From Paenibacillus tritici (lineage in GTDB: Bacteria > Bacillota > Bacilli > Paenibacillales > Paenibacillaceae): DNA of 64,000 nt. This document shows, in pieces, positions 35,031 through 43,866 of the stretch; within the stretch, counting starts at the first letter, position 1; the number at the start of each line of letters is the position of its first letter. The stretch covers positions 62,001 through 126,000 of the forward strand of contig NZ_JABMKX010000003.1 of NCBI RefSeq assembly GCF_013204885.1, read 5' to 3'. The notes below the pieces were generated by a model. It made no database searches and was not told the DNA's origin. It saw only the letters and a program-made list of their open reading frames with translations. The translations under genes and the position numbers were made by a program.

Positions 35031-36674
35031 GTGGATGTTCTGAAGACAGTTGCAGATTATATGGCGGAAGCATTACGTAATCTAGGAGTAACCCATTCTT
35101 TTGGAATCATAGGCAAATCTATTTGCCCCATCGCTTTGAAACTGGTTGACTATGGTATTGAGTTTATTCCCGGCCGGCATGAGGCGAGCTCGGGTTTTGA
35201 AGCCGGCGGTTATGCGCTAAAAACCGGCAGTCTCGGGGTTGCCTTCGGCACCTCCGGTCCGGGCGGAACGAATCTGCTTACCGCAGCAGCACACGCCAAG
35301 GCCAATAATCTCCCGGTCCTCTTTATTACCGGGCATCAATCCATTAAGGAGCTAGGCATTCCCCAATGCCAGGACTCCACTTCCTATCTGGCGGATTTGG
35401 CTGAAATGTTCAGACCCGCCACCCTCTTCAGCAAGCTGGTTGAACGCGGCGACCATTTCAGCACCATTTTCAATCATGCCCTGTCGATCGCCCTCGGTGA
35501 CCGCAAAGGCCCCGTCCATCTGTGTATGCCGTTTGATGTCCAGACAGAGCGGCTTGAAGAATGCCGGATTGTTCTGCCGGAACGCAGTAAGCTCGTAAGC
35601 TATCAGAACTATGAACGGATTACTTCAGCGATCAATGCTTCAACCAGACCGCTCATCATTGCCGGCAAGGGGGTCAACCGCTCCGGCGCACATCAGGAAT
35701 TAGTTCAATTCGCCGAGACCTTCAACATTCCTGTGGTTACCTCTCCCGGAGGCAAAGGGGCGATTGCTTATGATCATCCGCTCTACCATGGTCCGGTCGG
35801 AGTAGGAGGCTCTACACACGGGGATGAGCTCATGAACAACAGCGATCTGTTTATCGTCATGGGTTCCCGTCTCAGCGATATGACCATCTGTAATCTGAAG
35901 CCGGAGAATCACCCGCAGCAGTTAATCCAGTTCGATGTAGATCCGACCTTTGTCGGCAAAATCCTCACCTCACCGACCCTCGCTGTCGGCGGGGATGTAC
36001 GGGACAACCTGGCGCTATATCTTCAGCTGGTGGACCCCTCAGCGGTAACCAGACATGAATTAGCGGTTCCTAACGATTACAATGATGAGCTGCCCGTGCT
36101 GACAGGACTCTCGCTGGCTTCGGTATTGAGCACGATGAGCGATTTGATTCCTTACAACAGCAGCGTGTTTGTTGATGACGGCAGCCATGGCTTCAATGCT
36201 GTGAAATGGTTCAATGTGAAGAAGCCCGGCAGTTTTATCTTCGATGCCTACTTTGCCTGTATGGGCAACTCCATTGGCATGGCGATCGGTGCCAAGGTTG
36301 CCGCTCCGGAGGAGACAGTCTTCTGCATTACCGGGGACGGCTGTTTTATGATGCTCGGAACTGAAATAAACACAGCTGTTTGCAAGGACATTCCGGTTAT
36401 TTTCATCGTTGTGAACAATATGCAGCTGGATATGGCCCTCAAAGGGATGGAGAAAACAACCGGCAGGATTGATGGTACGATCTTCGAGGTTCCGGTAGAT
36501 GCCGTGAAGTTCGCCGAGTCTCTTGGTGCAGCCGGCTTCCGCTGTGAGACTCAGGACGAGTTCGCCGCTGCGATTAGCGAGGCTGTCGCCCTTAACCGGG
36601 TAGCCGTGATCGAGCTGCTGACCGACCGTGATGAAATGCCTCCTACGGCCCATCGCACACTGGATCTCACATAA
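35031..36674 (+). CDS. ThDP-dependent enzyme, acetolactate synthase-like
   Basis: 547 residues with the three-domain plan of the acetolactate synthase/benzoylformate decarboxylase superfamily. Glu51 in PGRHEASSGFEAGGYA is the cofactor-activating glutamate; the middle domain spans about 190-340; the ThDP-Mg motif GDG (435-437) to NN (462-463) is intact. Start GTG at 35031 with GCGGGG upstream. It could carboligate or decarboxylate a 2-oxo acid. It is not the usual IlvB: no IlvN follows, and the neighbours are a CMD-like protein and a ketosynthase. First gene behind the c-di-GMP riboswitch. Confidence 0.88.
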   Translation: MDVLKTVADYMAEALRNLGVTHSFGIIGKSICPIALKLVDYGIEFIPGRHEASSGFEAGGYALKTGSLGVAFGTSGPGGTNLLTAAAHAKANNLPVLFITGHQSIKELGIPQCQDSTSYLADLAEMFRPATLFSKLVERGDHFSTIFNHALSIALGDRKGPVHLCMPFDVQTERLEECRIVLPERSKLVSYQNYERITSAINASTRPLIIAGKGVNRSGAHQELVQFAETFNIPVVTSPGGKGAIAYDHPLYHGPVGVGGSTHGDELMNNSDLFIVMGSRLSDMTICNLKPENHPQQLIQFDVDPTFVGKILTSPTLAVGGDVRDNLALYLQLVDPSAVTRHELAVPNDYNDELPVLTGLSLASVLSTMSDLIPYNSSVFVDDGSHGFNAVKWFNVKKPGSFIFDAYFACMGNSIGMAIGAKVAAPEETVFCITGDGCFMMLGTEINTAVCKDIPVIFIVVNNMQLDMALKGMEKTTGRIDGTIFEVPVDAVKFAESLGAAGFRCETQDEFAAAISEAVALNRVAVIELLTDRDEMPPTAHRTLDLT

Positions 36675-36723
36675 GCCGTAGTATCATACAGAAGTCCTTA
36701 ACTTACTATCAGGAGGCAGACGC

Positions 36724-37092
36724 GTGAACAAGAACATGAACAGCGGACTTGAACATTTCGCTAATCTTTCAGGGGATTATGGGGCCAAAGCCCTAGCACC
36801 AATCAAAGAGCATTTTCCGGAATTAGCCGAGTATATCATGGGCAATGCCTATGGTGATATTTTTCAGCGGACCACTATCGGATCGGATTGGAAAGAGATT
36901 GCTGTGATCTCTTCGCTGATTACGATGGGTCAGTATGAACAGCTCGGAGTGCATTATGTAATGGCGCTGCGGGTAGGCATGACTGTTGAGCAGATCAAAG
37001 GCGTGCTGCTTCATCTCGTCCCTTGTGTGGGGGCTCCACGGGTGATTTCAGCCTTCAATGTCCTGCTGGAGACCCTGGAGGAAGTGAGATAA
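36724..37092 (+). CDS. Carboxymuconolactone decarboxylase-like protein
   Basis: 122 residues from a GTG start after CAGGAGG. A single all-helical CMD domain: SDWKEIAVISSLITMGQYEQ, LGVHYVMALRVGMTVEQIKG and LLHLVPCVGAPRVI match the E...H...G pattern of the family. It lacks the CxxC of AhpD, so a decarboxylase or ring-opening role is more likely than peroxidase. The name is family-level only. It lies 49 bases after the ThDP enzyme, clearly in the same unit. Confidence 0.88.
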   Translation: MNKNMNSGLEHFANLSGDYGAKALAPIKEHFPELAEYIMGNAYGDIFQRTTIGSDWKEIAVISSLITMGQYEQLGVHYVMALRVGMTVEQIKGVLLHLVPCVGAPRVISAFNVLLETLEEVR

Positions 37093-37198
37093 TCATCTGC
37101 ACAATTTTACAAATTTCGACTTTCAGGTTGCACATTTAAGAATTATCTGGCAATGTTTTTAGGGTATCACCACTTACAATTAGGGAGAGATAAACAAC

Positions 37199-37549
37199 AT
37201 GGGACAATTTATTTTGAAGACTGACACTGCGAAGAAAGTAATCAATATCGAGCTGGAGGGAACCTTTTCTAACGAGGACGGGCTCAAATCCATACAGGCT
37301 TACCAGCAGACCATCAACCCGATTACCCCTGCTGAATATGCACTGGATATCGACTGCCGCAAGCTGAATGTAACCGCACCTGATGTTGTGCCGCTGCTCG
37401 AAGGCTGCTTCATCATGTTCAAGTCTGACGGCTTCCAGAAAGTAAGTCTTACGCTGGAGAACAACCCGATCCTCAAAATGCAGCTGGCACGCCTGGGCCG
37501 CAAAGCGGGACTCGAAAACCTGGAAATCACTTCGACGACACAAGCTTAA
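37199..37549 (+). CDS. Small hypothetical protein, STAS-like
   Basis: 116 residues with GGGAGAG before the ATG. The beta-alpha pattern (VINIELEGTFSNEDGLKSI, then YALDIDCRKLNVTAPDVVP) resembles STAS/SpoIIAA-type domains, but no phosphorylatable Ser context is obvious. It sits between the CMD-like protein and the ketosynthase, so it may be a scaffold or accessory protein of the pathway. I do not recognise a named family. Confidence 0.7.
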   Translation: MGQFILKTDTAKKVINIELEGTFSNEDGLKSIQAYQQTINPITPAEYALDIDCRKLNVTAPDVVPLLEGCFIMFKSDGFQKVSLTLENNPILKMQLARLGRKAGLENLEITSTTQA

Positions 37550-37652
37550 TGAACTAAAATTAAACCAAAATCAGCAGCTTGAAACGCATGACTTGGTTCA
37601 TAACAGCAACTTCATGAGAAGTATCGCTAACCATACTTTTAGGAGGTTTACT

Positions 37653-38645
37653 ATGGCAGGGATTCGCATTAAGGATATTGATATCTACCATCCAGGCAAA
37701 AGAATCGGCAATGATTTTTTCATTCAGCATTTTGACGACAAGGGTATTGATATCCGTGGACTGCTGGCTACTCTGGGCCGTGAGAATCGCTACAGCATCG
37801 ACAGCCCGGATGAGAACTCCCTGACTATGGCTTTTGAAGCCGCGAGCAATGTTCTGGAGAAGACCGGACTTACCGGTCCTGATATTGATCTGATCGCTTA
37901 CGCAAGCCAGACTCCTGAATATATATTCCCGACGAACTCATTGATGATTCACCGCTTAATCAACGGAGCTTCGCATACGATCTGTATTGACAGCAATGCC
38001 AACTGTGCAGGAATGACCGCTTCAGTTGAACAGGTCAGCCGCCAGATGATGGCGAACCCAAGAATCCGCCGCGCCCTGGTCATCGGCTCTGATTACGTTG
38101 CACCTCATGCCAATAAGAATGATCCGGTCTATTATGCGAACTTCGGTGATGCTGCTGCCGCGCTCATTCTGGAACGCGATGAGAATGCGGTGGGCTTCAT
38201 TGACTCCATCTACCAGACGGACACCTGTGTGTACGGTAACTCTCTTTTCCCGGCAGAAGGCTTGGCACAGCTTGGGCGCACCGGTGTAGCAGCAGGAGAG
38301 TTCAATGTGAAGTTCATTCCGTTCGATGATTCCATCTGTGTGGACGCCGCTTCTGAATCCATCAACACCTTGCTTAGCAATAACGGAATCGCTCCTGAGT
38401 CGGTCAAGGCAGCCTGCTTCTCACAGCTGTCCCTCCCGAACATCAAGGCGGTCTCCGGCAAAACCGGCATTAACCCGGAGGCAGCAGTCTACATCGGCGA
38501 TGAATTCGGCTACACCTCAACCAGCAGCCCGTTCATCGCCCTGCACAGAGCCGTCACCACCGGACAGCTTGAACGCGGAGACAAGGTCCTCTTCTGGACG
38601 GTAGGCGCGGGCTGGCAGAATGTCGCGTTCGTAATGGAGTACTAA
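37653..38645 (+). CDS. Ketoacyl synthase III-like enzyme with altered active site
   Basis: 330 residues, FabH/KAS III length, thiolase fold. Start ATG at 37653 with AGGAGG. The nucleophile Cys118 is in SNANCAGM. Where FabH has His in HQAN, this protein has FSQLSLPN (Ser257-Gln258), and where FabH has Asn in GNTS it has GYTS (Tyr287). It can probably still load an acyl group, but the decarboxylative Claisen step is doubtful; acyl transfer or another condensation is likelier. Last gene of the riboswitch unit, followed by a terminator. Confidence 0.88.
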   Translation: MAGIRIKDIDIYHPGKRIGNDFFIQHFDDKGIDIRGLLATLGRENRYSIDSPDENSLTMAFEAASNVLEKTGLTGPDIDLIAYASQTPEYIFPTNSLMIHRLINGASHTICIDSNANCAGMTASVEQVSRQMMANPRIRRALVIGSDYVAPHANKNDPVYYANFGDAAAALILERDENAVGFIDSIYQTDTCVYGNSLFPAEGLAQLGRTGVAAGEFNVKFIPFDDSICVDAASESINTLLSNNGIAPESVKAACFSQLSLPNIKAVSGKTGINPEAAVYIGDEFGYTSTSSPFIALHRAVTTGQLERGDKVLFWTVGAGWQNVAFVMEY

Positions 38646-38665
38646 TCTTCTTCTAATTCAGATAT

Positions 38666-38710
38666 ACAAAACGTCCCGCAGCAGATTTCTGCCAGCGGGC
38701 CGTTTGTGTT
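38666..38710. terminator. Bidirectional terminator between the ketosynthase gene and glpK
   Basis: ACAAAACGtCCCGC paired with GCGGGccGTTTgTGT around an inner GCAG/CTGC. It lies between convergent genes. Confidence 0.75.
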
Positions 38711-38742
38711 AGAGGGTACATTATGATTATCTTGCGTCTGCT

Positions 38743-40248
38743 TCAGGCTCCGTCCTGTTGCTTGCCTGCGTGCTTCTCCCAGCCCATAGTACGCGATACC
38801 GCATCCTGCCAGGCGTTGTAGCGGCGTTCGCGCTCTTCCGGCTCCATCTGCGGTGAGAACACCTTCTCGGCCTTGTTGAAGCTCTCCAGCTGCTCACGGG
38901 TCCAGACTCCCGAGGTCAGTCCGGCAAGCAGTGCAGCGCCAAGGGCTGTAGTCTCCGAATAGGTAGTACGTGTCACATCGCTGCCAAGAATATCTGCCTG
39001 GAACTGCATGAGCAGATTGTTGCGTACCGCACCGCCGTCCACTCTCAGGCCGGTGAGGGGCATCCCTGCATCCTTTTCCATCGCTCCGATCACATCACGG
39101 GACTGGAAGGCCAGCGATTCCAGCGTCGCCCGCACCAGATGTCCGGACGTTGTGCCCCGCGTCAATCCGAATATCGCCCCCCGCGCGTACATATCCCAAT
39201 AAGGCGCGCCCAGTCCGGTAAAGGCCGGCACCACCACAACCCCCTCGCTCTCCTCCACCTCGCTGGCCTTCTCTTCTGAGTCTGCGGGAGCAACGATGAG
39301 TCCGAGCCCCTCCTGCAGCCACTGCACTGCCGCTCCAGCCACAAACACACTGCCCTCCAGCGCGTAATAGAGCTCATCACCCATGCCCCAGGCTATCGTG
39401 GTCAATAGACCGTGGCTGGACGCAACGGCTTCCGTCCCTGTATTCATCAGGATGAAGCAGCCCGTTCCATAAGTATTCTTGGCGCTGCCGGCTTCTAAGC
39501 AGGTATGTCCAAACAGCGCCGCCTGCTGATCGCCCAGCACAGACCGGATGGGGATCTCCAGGCCGAACCACTGCTTATCACATGCTCCAAAGTCTCCGCC
39601 GGACATCCTTACCTCCGGCAGAATGGAGCGCGGAATGCGCAGCGCATCCATCAGCCCTTCATCCCATTTGCGCTCATGCAGGTTGTACAGCATAGTCCGT
39701 GAAGCATTGGTAACGTCTGTCGCGTGTACAGTGCCTCCGGTTAGCTTCCAGATCAGCCACGTGTCTATCGTTCCCGCCAGCAGTTCCCCTTTAGCTGCCC
39801 GGTCTCTTGCCCCTGGTACATGGTCCAGAATCCACGCCAGCTTGGTCGCCGAGAAATACGCGTCGATGACAAGCCCCGTCTTGTCCCCAATCACTCCGGC
39901 CATTCCCCGGGACTTCAGCTCCTCACATTGCTCTGCAGTCCGCCGGTCCTGCCAGACAATCGCCGGATAGATCGGTTCTCCTGTCACTCTGTCCCAGATC
40001 AGCGCAGTCTCCCGCTGGTTGGTAATCCCGATAGCCGTAATCTGTTCAGCCGGTGCAGAGCTTGCTTCAATGGCGTCTCTGGCTGCAGCAAGCTGACTCT
40101 CCCAGATTTGCTCCGGGTCATGCTCAACCCAGCCCGGACGGGGGAAGGACTGCTTAATCTCATATTGCCCCTGCGAGACTGTTTCCGCCTCTTCATTGAA
40201 GATTATCGCCCGTGAGCTGGTGGTACCTTGGTCTAAGGATAAGATCAT
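38743..40248 (-). CDS. glpK: Glycerol kinase
   Basis: Phosphorylates glycerol to sn-glycerol 3-phosphate. 501 residues from the ATG at 40248 with GCAGGAGG upstream. SLDQGTTSSRAIIF is the ATP phosphate-1 loop; TNQRET, WQDRRT, YFSATKLAWILD and GDQQAALFGH are FGGY-family landmarks. It stands alone: no glpF, glpD or glpP is nearby, unlike the usual glp cluster. It ends at the terminator shared with the ketosynthase gene. Confidence 0.96.
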   Translation of the reverse strand: MILSLDQGTTSSRAIIFNEEAETVSQGQYEIKQSFPRPGWVEHDPEQIWESQLAAARDAIEASSAPAEQITAIGITNQRETALIWDRVTGEPIYPAIVWQDRRTAEQCEELKSRGMAGVIGDKTGLVIDAYFSATKLAWILDHVPGARDRAAKGELLAGTIDTWLIWKLTGGTVHATDVTNASRTMLYNLHERKWDEGLMDALRIPRSILPEVRMSGGDFGACDKQWFGLEIPIRSVLGDQQAALFGHTCLEAGSAKNTYGTGCFILMNTGTEAVASSHGLLTTIAWGMGDELYYALEGSVFVAGAAVQWLQEGLGLIVAPADSEEKASEVEESEGVVVVPAFTGLGAPYWDMYARGAIFGLTRGTTSGHLVRATLESLAFQSRDVIGAMEKDAGMPLTGLRVDGGAVRNNLLMQFQADILGSDVTRTTYSETTALGAALLAGLTSGVWTREQLESFNKAEKVFSPQMEPEERERRYNAWQDAVSRTMGWEKHAGKQQDGA

Positions 40249-40320
40249 AATGCCCAGCCTCCTGCAAGCCTTAGCTTGAAATATATGTTCCACGATGAAC
40301 AAGATTAATGTAGTGGTTTC

Positions 40321-40351
40321 AACAAAAAGCACCTCTGCTCTCAGAGGCGCT
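40321..40351 (-). terminator. Terminator after resE
   Basis: AGCGCCTCTG-AGAG-CAGAGGTGCT stem with minus-strand TTTTTGTT, 20 bases after the resE stop. Confidence 0.82.
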
Positions 40352-40369
40352 GTCATGCATGGTCTCAGT

Positions 40370-41809
40370 TTACTGTTTTTCGACAGGAAGCCGCAGGGTA
40401 AATGTCGTGCCTTCTCCAAGCTTGCTGGAGGCGTAAATACTGCCGCGATGCGATTCGACGATATTCTTCACAATGGCAAGTCCAAGCCCGGTACCGCCCG
40501 TCTCCCCGCGCAGGCGGGCTTTGTCGGCTTTGTAGAACCTTTCGAAGATAAACGGCAGATCCTCGGGGTTAATGCCTGCCCCCTGGTCTCTGATCTGTAT
40601 CTCTACATAACTCCGGCCTTCCAGCGTAGCAGTGTCCGCAAGGATGGAGATCCTCCGGTCCGCCGGGGTATGGCGGAAGGCATTATCCAGCAGATTGGTC
40701 AGCACCTGCTCCAGCTTGTCTTCGTCAGCAGCCTTAAGGAGCAGCTCCCGTTCAGGTAACTTCAGTTCAAGCATAATATCCCTTTCCTTGGCCCGGACCG
40801 AGAACTTGCGGTACACCCGTTCCAGCAATTCTCCCACATCCACCTGTGCCTTCAGAATGTCGGTATGTCCCGCTTCCATGCGGGCCAGATCCAGCAGATC
40901 CTTAACCAGACGTCCCATACGCAACGATTCATCGTGAATGACCTGAACCAGCTCGCTGCTCTCCTCCGGAGAGGAGGCCATTCCGTCCAGCAGCGCTTCG
41001 CTGTAGCCCTGCATCATGGAGAGCGGAGTGCGGATCTCATGCGATACATTGGCAACGAAATCGCGCCGCATCTTCTCCAGACGCACCTCCTCTGTCACAT
41101 CACGCAGAACAGCAACGGCACCGCGCAGATTATCTTCGGAATAGAGCGGCGCCATGTGCACAGACCATACCCCTTGCCGGACATGGATATTGGAGCGTTC
41201 ATCGCCCCCGCCCCTCAGTGTGCTGAAGAACAGCGGACGCAGCGGCGGCGGCACCTCACTCGAGGCGGCGCCCGGCGGCAATAGCCCGCTCTCCTCTTCC
41301 TGCTCCCAGGCAAGATCACTCCAGGTTTCCAGCAGGGTCTGTCCATGAGGATTGGTAAGAATGATCCGTCCTTCAATATCAAAGGTGATCACCGCATCGC
41401 TCATGCTGCGCAGGACACTGGATAAATGCCCTTTCTCGTTATTCAGACTGCGTATATTCTCTTCCAGCTCTGCAGCCATGTGGTTAAATGAGGTGGCCAG
41501 CTGGCCGATCTCATCGCTTGTAACCAGTGTCAGTCTGGTTCCGTATTCGCCGCGGCGGATATCGTTGGCAGCTTCAATGACTTGCTGCATCGGCTGTGTG
41601 ATCTTCGTAAACAGGAATAATGCAAAGAAGGTCGTTAATGAAAACCCGATCATGCAGGTATACATGAACAATCGCTTAATCGCCCCGGAATTGGTGAAAT
41701 TACTGTCGATATAAGGCAGCAGAAACAGCCCGAGTGTTATGAGCACGACAGCAACCAGACAGATGATCGTGATCCACAGCTTACCGACAAGGCTTCTCCA
41801 GAAGTTCAC
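40370..41809 (-). CDS. resE: Sensor histidine kinase ResE
   Basis: Controls respiration genes through ResD when oxygen is low. 479 residues, shorter than B. subtilis ResE. Two membrane segments (about 11-33 and 47-67) are separated by only about 13 residues, so the large outer sensor domain is missing. Then HAMP (68-120), PAS (about 125-240), the phospho-accepting His257 in NVSHEIRTPL, and the ATP-binding N, G1, F and G2 boxes (NLLDNAFRHT, DQGAGI, FERFYK, GTGLGLAI). GTG start directly after the resD stop. Confidence 0.92.
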   Translation of the reverse strand: MNFWRSLVGKLWITIICLVAVVLITLGLFLLPYIDSNFTNSGAIKRLFMYTCMIGFSLTTFFALFLFTKITQPMQQVIEAANDIRRGEYGTRLTLVTSDEIGQLATSFNHMAAELEENIRSLNNEKGHLSSVLRSMSDAVITFDIEGRIILTNPHGQTLLETWSDLAWEQEEESGLLPPGAASSEVPPPLRPLFFSTLRGGGDERSNIHVRQGVWSVHMAPLYSEDNLRGAVAVLRDVTEEVRLEKMRRDFVANVSHEIRTPLSMMQGYSEALLDGMASSPEESSELVQVIHDESLRMGRLVKDLLDLARMEAGHTDILKAQVDVGELLERVYRKFSVRAKERDIMLELKLPERELLLKAADEDKLEQVLTNLLDNAFRHTPADRRISILADTATLEGRSYVEIQIRDQGAGINPEDLPFIFERFYKADKARLRGETGGTGLGLAIVKNIVESHRGSIYASSKLGEGTTFTLRLPVEKQ

Positions 41810-42526
41810 TTATTTAGGCACCTCAAGCTTATAGCCGACTCCCCATACCGTTGTGATCATAGCTGCCGATTCCGGGGATACCTTATTTAGTTTTTCGCGG
41901 AGACGCTTGACATGGGTATCCACGGTACGCAGATCTCCGAAGAACTCGTAATTCCATACATCCTTAAGCAGCTCTTCACGCGAGAATACCTTGTCCGGTG
42001 AGATAGCCAGGTAATGCAGCAGCTCATATTCCTTGGGAGTCAGACTTACCTCCTGGCCGCCTGCGCTTACGCGGTGGGCATCATGCTCAATAATCAGGAA
42101 CGGGAACACGATATTGTTACTGGAATTGCTCTCTTTGGACAAAAATGCGGTTGCGGAAGAACGGCGCATAATCGCCTTGACCCGGTAGATCACTTCGCGC
42201 GGACTGAATGGCTTGACGACATAGTCATCTGCCCCCATCTCAAAGCCCTGTACCCGGTTAATCTCTTCACCCTTGGCCGTAAGCATCAGGACAGGGGTAG
42301 ACTTCACCCCTCTGAGTCTGGTCAGCACTTCAATCCCGTCGATGCCCGGCAGCATGACATCCAGCAGAATCAGACCATAATCGTTCGCGGTTGCTTTGCG
42401 CAGGGCGATCTCCCCGTCTTCCGCCTCATCAATCTCATAGCCTTCTTTTTCAAGATACATTTTGAGCAGGCGGCGGATACGTTCTTCGTCATCCACCACC
42501 AGAATTCTATTCAAGTGCTCAGCCAT
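41810..42526 (-). CDS. resD: Response regulator ResD
   Basis: OmpR-type transcription factor partnered with ResE; activates genes for cytochrome c maturation, oxidases and nitrate respiration. 238 residues. Receiver with DDE at 12-14 and Asp56 in LLDVMLPG; Lys in VVKPFSPRE; winged-helix output with RTVDTHVKRLREKL and the TTVWGVGYKL end. AAGGGG precedes the ATG. Order matches the B. subtilis res operon. Confidence 0.95.
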   Translation of the reverse strand: MAEHLNRILVVDDEERIRRLLKMYLEKEGYEIDEAEDGEIALRKATANDYGLILLDVMLPGIDGIEVLTRLRGVKSTPVLMLTAKGEEINRVQGFEMGADDYVVKPFSPREVIYRVKAIMRRSSATAFLSKESNSSNNIVFPFLIIEHDAHRVSAGGQEVSLTPKEYELLHYLAISPDKVFSREELLKDVWNYEFFGDLRTVDTHVKRLREKLNKVSPESAAMITTVWGVGYKLEVPK

Positions 42527-42603
42527 TTACACAACAACCCCTTCATCAAATACAGTAGAACGTCACCCTGGATCATACGCGTGCCCGGAGAAGCAAAGGC
42601 TCA

Positions 42604-43866
42604 TCAGTCCGTTCCCGCATATGAATGAAGTCCGGCAATCACCAGATTAACACCGACCAGGGTAAACATTACGATTAGAAAGCCGAGTACAGCGAGCCAG
42701 GCAGACTTGCGCCCCTGCCATCCGCGGGCCAGCCGCAAATGGAGATAAGCACTGTAGAACAGCCAGGTGACGAGTGCCCAGACCTCCTTGGGGTCCCAGC
42801 CCCAGAATCTGCCCCAAGCCACTTGCGCCCATATCATTGCAAAAATCAAAGCCCCCAGGGTGAAAATCGGAAACCCGATGGCTATCGCCCTGTAGGTAAT
42901 TTCATCAAGATCATTCTCATCAATTCCATCAAGTACCGGATGAATGGCCTTGCCGAGCGGCTTACGCACGGCCAGCCGAAGAATACCATAGAGAAGCAAC
43001 CCGGACAGCAGTGACCAGATCACGGTATTGAACTTGCGTCCTGCATTGACGCCGTTCATCCAGGAGGGCGCTTCAAACAAAGGCTTCTGCAACCCCAGAA
43101 ACGGCTGGAAGCTCTCAATTTCGCTATGGTAAGGTGCCACAATCGGCGGCATTTTATAACTCACTTTCTCTATTGTACTATCTTCCTGCCCGGGGCTGTC
43201 AATCGTTACGTTCGTACGGACAAAAATAGATTCATAGCCCGCACCGCGGAAGGCAAAAACAGATCCAAGAAACCCAATTATAACAATGATCGAGAACAGA
43301 GTAAATTCGATCAGCCGCTGCTGCTTGCGGTCACTGCGTTCCTTGCTGTCGAAATTCACAGTCCGCAGAAGGTACATCAGCCCGGCCGCGAAGCCGACAG
43401 CGAAGAAGGACTCCCCGAGCGCGGCAAGCGTGACATGAATATTCAGATAGATCGACTTGAGCGAAGGAATGAGCGGCTGCACTTCCTGTGGGAATACCGC
43501 CGCATAGGCCATCACAATAATCGAGATTGGAACCGCGAATACCCCGAGGATAATTTTGCGGTAGATCGCGAAGATCACAGTGAAGGCAACCATCACCATC
43601 ATTGATAAAAAGGTCATGAACTCATACATATTACTTACCGGAATATGTCCGGCACCCATCCAGCGGGTAATGAAGTAAGCCATATGGCACAGCAGCCCGA
43701 GCGAGGAGGCGATAAAAGCAATTCTTCCCCACCTTGCGGTATGCTCCTCCGGCTTCCTGCCCGACCATCTGCGGCCCATGATAGCAATGGTGAACAACAT
43801 GAAGGCACCGCTGTATAAGAAGAATGCGGCTATAAAGACGTCACTGCTGAAATCGAGTAAGCTCAT
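42604..43866 (-). CDS. resC: Cytochrome c biogenesis protein CcsA/ResC
   Basis: Membrane part of the system II haem lyase that attaches haem to apocytochrome c. 420 residues with eight or more hydrophobic segments. The tryptophan-rich haem motif WGRFWGWDPKEVWALVTW is near residue 360, with conserved His residues in HMAYF, NIHVTL and HSYAG contexts. It overlaps resB by ATGA. Works with ResB and receives reductant from ResA. Confidence 0.94.
   Translation of the reverse strand: MSLLDFSSDVFIAAFFLYSGAFMLFTIAIMGRRWSGRKPEEHTARWGRIAFIASSLGLLCHMAYFITRWMGAGHIPVSNMYEFMTFLSMMVMVAFTVIFAIYRKIILGVFAVPISIIVMAYAAVFPQEVQPLIPSLKSIYLNIHVTLAALGESFFAVGFAAGLMYLLRTVNFDSKERSDRKQQRLIEFTLFSIIVIIGFLGSVFAFRGAGYESIFVRTNVTIDSPGQEDSTIEKVSYKMPPIVAPYHSEIESFQPFLGLQKPLFEAPSWMNGVNAGRKFNTVIWSLLSGLLLYGILRLAVRKPLGKAIHPVLDGIDENDLDEITYRAIAIGFPIFTLGALIFAMIWAQVAWGRFWGWDPKEVWALVTWLFYSAYLHLRLARGWQGRKSAWLAVLGFLIVMFTLVGVNLVIAGLHSYAGTD

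Noticed and set aside
34371..38710. The riboswitch cassette as a recent mobile island
   Set aside because: No integrase, transposase, tRNA or flanking direct repeats are visible, and the codon use looks like the neighbours.
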